This document shows positions 35,098-45,204 of a DNA stretch of 64,000 nt, piece by piece; the stretch's first letter is position 1; every line of letters starts with the position of its first letter. The notes below the pieces were generated by a model. That model saw nothing but the letters and a program-made list of their open reading frames with translations, did not search any database and was not told where the DNA came from. Origin of the DNA: Syncephalis fuscata (Eukaryota; Zoopagomycota; Zoopagomycetes; Zoopagales; Piptocephalidaceae); contig JAHLTZ010000044.1 of assembly GCA_025786725.1 (NCBI GenBank), forward strand, positions 1 through 64,000. Direction: 5' to 3'. Both the position numbers and the translations under genes were made by a program.

Positions 35098-38000
35098 TTA
35101 TTCTGTATTTACAAATAAATATATCATATGTTATATGATTAATGTATAAACAATCAATAAACAATGCTACTTACTGCCTATTAGTATTAAGTTATTGATA
35201 CACACATTGAATAGCATGCGATTAGCTCATAGACGATTAATATACAATATTATTTACATTCTATTAATATTAAATAATTAATATCACCAATAAATAGTAT
35301 AGTTAATTTATAGGTTATCAATATACAATATCACTTACGTTCTATTAATATTAAATGATTAATATCATTAATAGATAGTATAGCTAATGTATAGTCATTT
35401 AATATACAACATAACTTACTAGCTATTATATTAAGTTGTTGATATACACAATACATGGTATATAATTAGCTAATAGTTAACCAATATACAACACTACTTA
35501 CCGCCTATTATATTGGGTTATTAACGTACATAGTACATTGTACATAATTAGTGAATAACCAATTAACATACAACGCAGCTTACATCCTATTAATATTAAA
35601 TAATTGGTACAATCAGTAAATAGCATAGCTAATACATAGGCAATTGATATACGATACCACTTACTCTCTATTAATATTAAATAATTAATACCATTAGTAA
35701 ATAGTATGCCTAATGTATATTCAACTAATATGCAATACCACTTACTAGCTATTATATTGAGTTATTAATATACACGGTGCATAGTATATAATTAATCAAT
35801 AGTCAATTAATATACAATAAAACTTACGGCCTATTAATAAGGTTGTTGACGCACATATTACAGCATATGCAATTAGCTAATGCTCAGTTAACATATAACA
35901 CAACTTACAATCTATTAATATTAAATAATTAGTACCATTAATAAATAGCATAGTTAATTTATAGTCAGTTAATATACAATATCACCCACCATCTGTTAAC
36001 ATTAAACAATTAGCACAATTAATTAATAGCATAGTTAATGTATAGTCGATTAATATAAAATACAACTTACTAACTATTGATATTAAATAATTGATACAAA
36101 TAGTAAATAGCATGGTTAATATATATTCGATTAGTATAGAATACGACTTACTAGCTATTAGTATTAAATAATCGATACCAGCAATAAATAGTATAGTTAA
36201 TGTATATTCAGTTAATATACAATATAACTTACCCTCTATTAATATTAAATAATTGGCACAATTAATTAATAGCATAGTTAATGTATAGTCGGTTAATATA
36301 CAATACAACTTACGACCTATTAATATTAAACAATCAATGCAATTAGTAAATAGCATGGTTAATGTATATTCGATTAGTATAGAACACGACTTACTAGCTA
36401 TTAATATTCAATAATTGGTACAGTCAGTAAATAGTATAGCTAATGTATATTTAATATTACTTACGATCTATCAATATTAAACAATTGGTATAGTCAGTAA
36501 ATAGCATAATTAATGTATAGTCAATTGATATATAATACAACTTACAAGCTATTAGTATTCAATAATTGGTACAATTAACCAACATTATAATTAGTGTATA
36601 GTTAATGTATATACAATATCACTTACGATCTATTAATATTAAGTAATTAATACCATTAGTAAATAGCATACTTAATATATAGTCGGCCAATATGCAATGC
36701 TACTTACAGTCTATTAATATTAAATAATTGATACCATCAATCAATATTATAATTAGTGTGTAGTCAGCTAACATACTATAGCACTTACTGCCTATTAATA
36801 TTAAATAATTAATACCATCAATAAATAGCATAGTTAATATATAGTTAGTTAATATGAAATACCACTTACCATCTATTAATATTAAATAATTGATATTATC
36901 AATAAATAGTATGTGATTAGTCAATAGCCAATTAATATACAATACAACTTACAACCTATTAGTATTAAGTTATTGTTACACACGATACATGATATATAAT
37001 TAGTGAATATTCAGCTAATATACAACACAACTTACATTCTATTAATAAGGTTGTTGATACACACAGTACATGGGTATAGTTAGTAAGTAATTAATTGATA
37101 TATAATACAACTTACGACCTATTGTATTGTTAACACACACAATACATAATATATAATTAGTGTATAGTCAATTAATATGCAATGTTACTCGCTCACTATT
37201 CCATCAAATTATTGATACACATAGTGCATGGCATATAATTAGTTTATAAGTTGGTTGATATGCAATGCTACTTACTGCCTATTAATATTAAGTTATCGAT
37301 ATACACAGCACATAATATATGATTATTCAATGCTCAATTAATATACAATTAACTTACATTCTATTAGTATCAAGTTGTTGATATACATGGTGCATGATAT
37401 AAAATTAGCACATAGTTGATTAATATACAATACACCTTACGATCTATGGCATTAAGTTGTTGATATATGCAATACATGGTATATAGTTAATTTACAAGTC
37501 GGTTGATATGCAATGCTACTTACTGCCTATTAATATTAAGTTATTGATATACACAACACATAATATATAATTAGCCAATGCTCAATTAATATATAATATA
37601 ACCTACATTTAGCTAATATTAATTTGTATATAGATACAGTACATGGCATATAATTAGCGCATGCTTTATGGATATGTAATGCAACCTACCAGCTATTGAT
37701 ATTTGTTTGTTGATGAACACAGTAAATAACATGCAATTAGAGCATAGTCAGTTAATATGCAGTACAGCTTACGATCTATTATATCAAATAATTGGCGTCA
37801 GCAATAAATATCATAGCCAATGTATAGGCAAATAATATACAGCAACTTACCTTCTATTAATAGTAAATAATTGGTACAATCGGCAAATAGCATATGGTTA
37901 GTGCAGTCAGTTAGTACACAATACAACTTACTGGCTATTATAATCATTATTTAGAAATGCTGTTAGTAAACAAAATTCTATGCTATATTTATTGATATTG

Positions 38001-38102
38001 CAACATACCACGACGAACTAAGGCTGGCTTAGCATCCACGATGACTGTAGCGGCTATCAAAGCCACAACGACGGTGCAAACTACGGCAATAGAAAGCTTC
38101 AT
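35098..38102 (-). CDS. Secreted cysteine-rich peptide encoded by an array of 35 microexons (34 of 3 nt)
   Basis: Exon 1 (38009-38102) encodes MKLSIAVVCTVVVALIAATV IVDAKPALVRR plus one base, then donor GTATGT. Lower ends of the following exons: 37932, 37851, 37773, 37690, 37607 (6 nt), 37524, 37441, 37358, 37276, 37189, 37116, 37036, 36953, 36870, 36789, 36708, 36627, 36546, 36465, 36395, 36314, 36233, 36152, 36071, 35990, 35909, 35828, 35746, 35665, 35584, 35502, 35420, 35339, 35258, 35175. All but one are 3 nt, each between ...TAATAG-type acceptors and GTAAGT-type donors. The last exon (to 35098) gives AA-TAA. In exon 1 phase the product has 68 residues. After the Arg-Arg (Kex2-type) site comes AKDPAKCNQCTSQCYGNYPY followed by PSQAINDCPKRCAKQCK. 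Six Cys at 38, 41, 45, 59, 63, 67; no stop. Family unknown; probably an effector, toxin-like or antimicrobial peptide (inference). Splicing is predicted, not shown. Confidence 0.75.
35103..38008 (-). repeat. Tandem intron array, mostly 81-bp period
   Basis: Thirty-six consecutive introns. Most are 78 nt (78 + 3 = 81-bp unit), others 67-84 nt. Two sequence types occur. One has ACTATGCTATTTATTAATGG in its middle and prevails at 35258-36870. The other has a TTATATATTATGTGT-like middle and prevails at 36953-37690, with some copies at 35175-35830. Ends are strongly conserved (GTAAGT and TTAATATTAATAG), whereas the 3-nt exons differ from unit to unit. That contrast is the reverse of an ordinary satellite and points to selection on splice signals. 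Confidence 0.85.
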
Positions 38103-38238
38103 GGTGATATTGATTTGTTGAGACAAAAAAATAAAAGAAATAGTAGAGTGTAGTTGGTATAGGGTGGAGAGTAGTGTGTGTTTAGCAGAGAGTAGAGTGT
38201 GATGAGGATACCGCAGTTGATTGTGTATATTTTGCGGC

Positions 38239-38246
38239 TATTTATA
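38239..38246 (-). promoter_or_regulatory. TATA box of the microexon gene
   Basis: TATAAATA on the minus strand, about 137 bp upstream of the ATG at 38102. The intervening leader is unusually A/C-rich on the minus strand (many CTCTACTC-like runs), a typical leader composition for strongly expressed fungal genes. Confidence 0.55.
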
Positions 38247-38439
38247 CTTATGGTTATGCTGAGATGCTAGTATAATGTAGTATACGAGATATATCATTGA
38301 TGTGTAATATGAACCAATAAAACAATCCAAACAGTGGCCTGAGGCCCGCGTGTATCAATAAATTCATGGCATGATATCATACTCTCAGCCTTTAATTCAG
38401 TCTTCTCGGCATTTACATAGATAACGCGGTAATTCCAAT

Positions 38440-39090
38440 GAACAGTAAATATGCAATAGATACATGTACATTATCCTGTATTTTTATTACATTAACTATT
38501 TGGTGAAAACAAGTATACTATTTGGTTTTGTAAAAACAGCAATGCTGACTTTTCTGCTGCTCCCACTGAATGACTCGGGCCCCGATATTTGCATGCATGC
38601 AAATAGCGTACAACCTGCCCGGCCTTTACTTCAATCTGCCAGTTATTTGCACAAATGATGTAGCAATGATAATAATTCAGTAAATATGCGATAGAGACAT
38701 GTACAGCATCCTGTATTTTTGTTACACGGCCTAGCTATCTGGTGAAAACAAGTATATTGTTTGATTTTGTAAAAACGATAATAATGTCTTTGCTGTCACT
38801 TCCACCGAATGACTCGGACCCCAATATTTGCATGCATACAAAATAACACATAACCTGCCCGGTCTTTACTTCAATTTGCTAATCATTTACACGAATAATA
38901 CGATAATGATAATAATCCAGTACACAGGCAATAAAAATAGACATATTAGCCTGTATTTTCTATTACGCGATCTAACTATTTGGTAAAAACAAGTATATTG
39001 CTTGGTTTTTTAAAAACAATAATGATGTTTTTATTGTCACTTCCATCGAATGACTCGGGTCCCAATATCCGCATAAATACAAATAGCGTA
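38440..39090. repeat. 240-bp tandem repeat, about 2.7 copies
   Basis: Units begin near 38443, 38680 and 38919 and contain the shared blocks GACATGTACA, CCTGTATTTTT, TTTGGTGAAAACAAGTATA, GAATGACTCGGGCCCCGATA, TTTGCATGCATGCAAAT and CCTGCCCGGCCTTTACTTC. The third unit ends near 39085. Units differ by point changes, so the duplication is not very recent. It sits 340 bp upstream of the microexon gene and could be its upstream regulatory region. No convincing gene is encoded, including the 64-codon frame at 38464. Confidence 0.75.
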
Positions 39091-40150
39091 CAATATTGAC
39101 GCAAAAACAAGTTTATTGTATCAAACTGGTATTTTATACAGGTTTTTACTGCCATACATAAGCCACTTATAACCCCTTAAATTATAAAGTGTGTTAATTG
39201 GTACATGTATGCATATCATTCGACAATATGCCCATTGCTATGGGGCAATCACTGCTTTGAATTCACAAATACATCACATCGAGGCATATCATGCCACATG
39301 CTGTGCAACTGCCATCATTCAAATGACGGCTAATCCAAATTACCTGAAATCGACTATACAATAAGTACTGTTTGTAGCATGATGCATTATGACATTTTGA
39401 GCAATGGAACATTTCATTCAACTAATGATGTTATTCGTTTTTGTCTGTAAAGTAGATTGAATCGGCTAGGTTACACGTAATACAATATGTAGACACTAGA
39501 CTAGACACAATAGAAAATTTTAGCCAAATATCACCAATTTCGAGTGCATAATGTCAATGGATTGCATATCAACCGGTAATCATCCAAGGCATAACTGCTG
39601 CTTACATCTTTGAAACCACTTCTGGCAAGTCAAGCAAGATGGAATATAGAAAAACAAGTAAAAGCAGAAACCAATGGAAAAACAATTGGCAGCTCAAAGG
39701 CTTACTAATTTGACATATAGCAAATCATTATAGTTGTGCTAAGTTGGATTGTGTTTATCAAAAATTGGCTGTTGCTGATGCGGCCAGAACAGCAGCAATG
39801 TTAAACCGAGATAACGCACAGAAAACAGAGATATGTAAATAAAATTGAATCAATGGCTTTTAGTAGTCAAATAACTTATTATTGTCACTATACTTTATAA
39901 TTCTAATTGTTTGTACGAATAAATATTTACAATCGCATTGTAACTTCTTATATACTCACATTTATACAACCACCAACTAAGCCAATTATTGTAAGACTTA
40001 ATCTAATTATTTATTAAAGTAAACAGCTAGTATTATACACTATTGCAATAATAATAAAAACATTTTTTATTTATTGTCCATTAATAAAAATTGTATAGCT
40101 ATATATTAAATAAAACAAAATAACAAATTGAGCGCGTAATATTTATATAA
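39091..40150. other. Intergenic DNA without recognisable gene
   Basis: No coding stretch, RNA gene or organised repeat recognised. Confidence 0.4.
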
Positions 40151-40797
40151 TCAAGCCATTTTTATTTACTCATTTTGCCATCTTTTCTTATTACTATATT
40201 ATTGTTCTATTCAGCAATATATTATGTTATAATGCCAAATATAACAATATAAATGACATGTGTATTTGAACATCAATAAAAAACACTATTCAATCTCTAG
40301 TCTTTATTTTTCTTATTTTACATTAACACGTGTTCAAGTAACCTCAACGGCATGCCGTATATTCTGGTTACAGTTTTCGCCACAATATCTTCCTGGTGAA
40401 TACACTTAGCCTATCATTATTGCATATGGTGGAAGCCGATTTGCTTCATCAATGGTTGGCAAAGCATCTGCATATACCAAGTTGATACCAGCAATGCTCA
40501 AGAAAATGGTGAACATCAGAAATGCTAGTCGTCTTACCTTTTTTGTCGCCATAGACGCGTATCTTACATTGTAAACATGCCCAAGATGCAACAATAAAAG
40601 ATTGGAAAATAGAATAAACAATTTAAGTTCAACAAGCCATGCTGTACGTAGATGCAATAACGACAATGACTGAGAAACGACATGGAATCGCAATCGTATG
40701 GTTTCTATTAATATTCGATCAATCTTTCTACACATGGGCAACAATAACAATTAGCTTTGTGAATTTTAAAGAAGTCAAATAGTATGTTATATTCTTT
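40150..40797. repeat. Duplicated small-peptide locus, family R2 copy 2
   Basis: Close copy of 32275-32925 in the same orientation, 7.9 kb away, bracketing the microexon gene. The coding part carries about six amino-acid changes out of 114 codons. Beyond 40797 the two loci are unrelated. Confidence 0.8.
40406..40552 (-). CDS. Small secreted peptide precursor, copy 2
   Basis: 48 codons: signal peptide (ATKKVRRLAFLMFTIFLSIA then GINLVYA) and the same mature part, DALPTIDEANRLPPYAIMIG, as copy 1. The TAA and the open 23-codon cysteine-containing continuation after it are identical in both copies. All substitutions relative to copy 1 fall in the leader or signal peptide, none in the mature part, which may hint at purifying selection but rests on few sites. 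Confidence 0.45.
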   Translation of the reverse strand: MATKKVRRLAFLMFTIFLSIAGINLVYADALPTIDEANRLPPYAIMIG

Positions 40798-42330
40798 ATT
40801 TATCATCGTATATTGATTATCCATTATTCATATATTCAGTATATACTCATATCGTTAAAAATGTATGTTTATACTATTGTATATTATTTTATGCTATATT
40901 GTATAAATTATATTGTTATGTGTTTAATTACGTATAGCTTGCTAAATAAATGAGGAGAACGAGTTGAAATTTATTAATAATAGCGTTAGGACAAAATAAA
41001 ACCAGTTTTGGATAGAGAAAGATTAGGCGAATATAAAATGATATATAAATGATAAATGTACAGTGAGAAAACACATAAAGTAATGTTAAATTTATAGTGT
41101 ATATAATGCAACGAGTAGAGTGAGTGAAGTGTATTGAAATATATAAACAATAAAATGTATTTGATATGTTATAAAATGATATATAGTAGTGTGGCACAGA
41201 ATGGAAATGATATAGGTGAATAGAGAATATATGTATACTGAATAATACATTTATGATAATGAGTATTTTGGGCCCTGATGTGAATTATTCCCAGTTTCAT
41301 TTTCAATAAAAAGAAAGTTTAATTTAATGTGTAAATATTATTAAATGTAATTATTTAAGCATCAAATTATATTAAATAATTAATAAACCGTTTAATGTTT
41401 GCAAGAAAATGGTTTTATTTATTTATTCAGTAAATGGGAGAGATATACAAGCCATAAATCAAATAGTATTGCACATAAAAAGACTATGAATAAATTGAAA
41501 TACAAATGAGAGAGCTGCTCAAGTAGTGGAATAAAACAAAGAATAAAAAGCAATCGTATAAAAGCAGATATATTTATAGAATATGCCATTAATAAATGAA
41601 TAAGTGTAACAAGAAGAATAGATAGCAAACAATAAAGATGAGTAAATATAAAATATTATTATCAGTAAAACAATGACAACAGTGACAAAAAGGATATTAC
41701 GAATAGATTAATATATAAATATTACTACAGTATAGTGCTTTTAAGTCAATATACGTAAAATGCGACACGTTAATACATTCAGAAAGCAAAGTAATGGATA
41801 TTAGCTATATAAATAGATTACATCCATTTTAATAAGTCTGGAATTATTACAACTGTGCGCACACACTATTCGGTCTTTTAAAAAATCTACAATTTATTTT
41901 TTATTCAAAATTACTCGTTTATCGTATTAAAATGCTATTTCAATGCCTTTTATTATTAATGATATTGAAAGTTTCTATTTGGTTGAAGTGGAGTTTAGGC
42001 CTCATAACTTTTATTTCAAAAAATAAGGGCTCAAAATAAAATAGTTCAGAAACGCTGATTAATGCAGATACAAGTGGCAACATCGGTATTCACTGATTCA
42101 GCAAAATACAGCAAAGGCAAAACAATATGTTCACGCGAATAGTGGATTATAAAACCAATTAATGATACAACACAGTGCTTATTAACAATTTTTTCAATGT
42201 CAATCAACATAGAATATCACTCAATCACATTTAAATGATCAATGTATCTTATGATGCATTTAATAAAATAAATACTATAAATTTCTTAATAATACCAACA
42301 AATGTATAAACAGTTTAATTTAAAAATAAG
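40798..42330. other. AT-rich intergenic DNA, no gene seen
   Basis: Two minus-strand frames (40928-41197 and 41419-41628) are built almost wholly of Ile, Leu, Tyr, Phe and Ser codons and reflect base composition. Nothing else recognised. Confidence 0.45.
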
Positions 42331-42334
42331 CTAC

Positions 42335-43470
42335 CTATAGTTTTCTTCCAACATAAATAGCAATCTTACAGTAAAAACGACAATTATTAGCCTCGTTATG
42401 AAGATTATCATAGGCTGCATCGACATCTTCGATAGTCTCATTAAAATTATCGACAAACTTGCTACGCATTGATGATGTACCGTCTATATAATTTTGCATA
42501 GCCAGTTCGCCTAATCGACCATACCAACTACCTATTGGCAATTGATAGTATCGCACTTCTTCTAATCGCAGCCCGGCATCTTGCATCACCTCAGGGATAT
42601 CCCATACAGCACCAAGATCTACTTTACCCAGTGCACAAAGCTTTTTGATCCAAGTGCCGATTTTTATTCCTAATGGGCCCCCATTGTGAAACACTCCATC
42701 CGTCTCGCATATCTCTACTGCACCACTGGACGAGCATATTCGAGCCATATCACGAATAAGTGTTGGCCAATATGTCTTAGGAATAGCTGCGCATAAAAAT
42801 CGGCTATGTACATAGTCAAACGTGTTTGCTTCATAGCGCAAACCTTTAGATATGTTAATATTAAATTTTGTACATCAGCAATGCTTACCTTCTAATATAT
42901 TCATAATTTCAAAATTAATGTTTGGTGGCCGAATTGATTTGGGTTGGATAGGCGATATATCAATGCCAAGAACCTGGCAATCACGGAACTCGGCTGCCAT
43001 TTCCTAAATATAGCATTAGTGTAAAGTTTTAAAATGTAGCTACAACTTACCATGGCCCATGTCCCTGTCCCAGCGCCAATATCAATTATTCTACGTGGAT
43101 TATCCAAATTACACAAATGATTACTTTTGACTAATTCGTGAACTATATAATGTTGTGTATCTAGCCTAATCATACCATAATGTAAATGGTACAAACATTA
43201 ACCATTAGACGTCAACAGTGGCTGTTTAATTAGAAATCAATTTACACAAATGACGAACGTGATGTTGGTTTACCTATCAGCCTCTTCGATATCATTTGGT
43301 AAAAGATAAGGCACATTTTTCTCGTTGTGATAACGGCGACCCAGCGACATTTTAAAATTAGATGTATCGCTTTTATGATCCCCAGATCCACTACTGCTTT
43401 TATTTGAGTTGGTTGCAAAACTAAATTGCTTTTGTTTTGAAGATGGATAATTGGTTAAAAGGTTGCCCAT
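42335..43470 (-). CDS. SAM-dependent methyltransferase (TAM/LaeA-like)
   Basis: Four exons: 43274-43470, 43051-43165, 42889-43003 and 42335-42843, all with GT-AG introns. Domains in order: a disordered Ser/Asn-rich start (MGNLLTNYPSSKQKQFSFAT...), RRYHNEKNVPYLLPNDIEEA followed by DRLDTQHYIVHELVKS, motif I IDIGAGTGTWAMEMA (SAM binding), motif II CQVLGIDISPIQP, motif III FDYVHSRFLCAAIPKTYWPT with a following AVEICETDG strand. This is the Class I methyltransferase arrangement of the large early-diverging-fungus family with (N)EEADRLDxQH. Substrate unknown; relatives include secondary-metabolism regulators such as LaeA, but many family members are uncharacterised. All key glycine and acidic residues are present, so it is probably active. 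Confidence 0.9.
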
Positions 43471-44050
43471 CGATAGTGCTAGTTCAGTTCTATAGTAAGG
43501 CTGCTGTACTCGGTAGCTTTACTACACTTAACAAAACTATACTGCTATTCAATAGGCTTAGAACAATATGTTGAAATACAAAAATACAAGTGTTAAGACG
43601 AATAAAGGCAAACACTGCTGAGGCATGGGAGATATGCAAATGAAACACGCTTTCTTGCATATTATGCAGCCTTTGAGACTGGCTGTAACCTGAACACCCG
43701 AACTACTTCCACACATCTACTGAGGTTCACGCCGTGGCAATACACCAATCACACATTTTAAGACTTTAGTCACACTCTCCTCAGTTACGTGCTTTAGCCA
43801 TCAATTACTCTTCAAAGTATTGCGACTAAAATAACGCAATGTTCAACATTGCTATAAAACTACCAAAAGCATACTTTTATACGCTGTTGAGTAGTTAAAG
43901 CGTTTAAGCAACCACATATTTATTATTTAGTGCACAGCCATTACTAAATAGTGTGAATTACTAAATAAAGTTCATTTAAATTAATTGCTTTATTTGGTCG
44001 ATGTGTGTTGAATAAATCGATATAATATGCTTGCTGCACAGGCAGCTACT

Positions 44051-44397
44051 TTAAAAACGACGTGAAGCCAGTTGATTTGTATAGGCATCACGCAAACGAT
44101 GCGTCTCAGCCAAATTCTCGGTAAATATGCTATCCACACCCATTTTGAACATGGCTGTCACGCGTTCAGGCACTGCAGGTACCTCGGTGTTGATTTCTCG
44201 AGAGTCAGCGACTGTATACACAGAGAGACGCAGACCGCGATTATGAATCTCCAATGGAATACGAGCTGGAGCAGTAAATCCACCCATTTTGTTGATATGA
44301 TCTTCGTTGTAAGGCACTTTGTCGCTTAGCACTACCTCTTTAGCATCGGTGAAATAAAACGTGGTTGAATTTTCTTTGCGCCCCTATTTCAAGTTCC
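44051..44397 (-). pseudogene. C-terminal fragment of a glycerophosphodiester phosphodiesterase-like protein
   Basis: The frame encodes NSTTFYFTDAKEVVLSDKVP, then GLRLSVYTVADSREINTEVP, VTAMFKMGVDSIFTENLAET and a short basic end. GVDSI-T-N resembles the conserved end of the PLC-like/GDPD TIM barrel (GVDGI-TD-P). The N-terminal part with the catalytic HRG, the metal ligands and the GDPD insertion is absent. Just beyond 44405 the sequence becomes an inverted fragment of repeat family R2. The gene therefore appears to have been cut at this junction and is a remnant unless an upstream exon lies elsewhere. Confidence 0.6.
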
Positions 44398-44404
44398 TAA
44401 AGTA

Positions 44405-44621
44405 AAACTTATTTCAATTGCTGTTATGCATAACATAATTATATTGCTTCCTATTAAAATGCAGTTAATAAATTTATTTAAATAAAGAATGTAACATACT
44501 ATTTGATTTCTTTGAAATTCACGAAGCTAATTGTTGTTGTTGGCCATGTGTAGAAAGATTGATCGAATATTAATAGAAACCATACGATTGCGATTCCATG
44601 TCGTTTCTCAGTCATTGTTGC
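44405..44621. repeat. Family R2 fragment, inverted
   Basis: Reverse complement of about 32785-32995. Runs from CTTATTTCAATTGCTGTTATG to TCTCAGTCATTGTTG and ends inside the element, with no coding part. Confidence 0.75.
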
Positions 44622-45204
44622 TGTACTAATATATACATGCTATTTACCATTTCATTTTTAACTTTTGATTTTAAATTTTATAAATCTCGATACTTGTTAA
44701 TGGAGTTAAATAAAATACACTATCATAGATTCATTATCCAGTATGTATATATACGCTATTCACATATACCATTCCTATTGTATAAATATACCGTTGTATA
44801 TCATTATTGACATTATCATGGATAAGACAGCTAACTAATCAATAAAATAGAATCAAGTGAAGGTCAATATTTTATTATAAAATGAGCAAATCACGTACAT
44901 ATGCATATTGAGTGTGTAATACAAAAATATTCTAACATATGTATGTCGAGCAACCTAAAGATATCTTTATTTGTAGAATCACTATAATGGAAATGAATAA
45001 TGCAAGAAAGGCACTTTTGTTACATTAATAATTTACTGATTTTAAATTATAATTTTTAAAAAATCATAATTAATTATGGTGATTTTATTATGTTTTAAAG
45101 AGGAGCATTTTGGTAAGATAAAATCAAATAATGGGTTATTTTTTGAAAAATTTTGTGCACACTAGTTTTAAAAAACTTTATTAGAAAAAAGCTAAAAGAA
45201 AAGA

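Noticed and set aside
35982-36942. Open frames of 124 and 80 codons on the minus strand through the array
   Set aside because: They are repeats of Ile, Leu, Asn and Tyr generated by the 81-bp period (a multiple of 3) and read straight through the introns.
35103-38008. CRISPR array or plain AT-rich satellite
   Set aside because: The constant part is 67-84 bp and the variable part only 3 bp, which is not a CRISPR layout. A plain satellite would not keep GT-AG ends, place a signal-peptide exon in front, or give an open cysteine-rich frame in the phase imposed by that exon.
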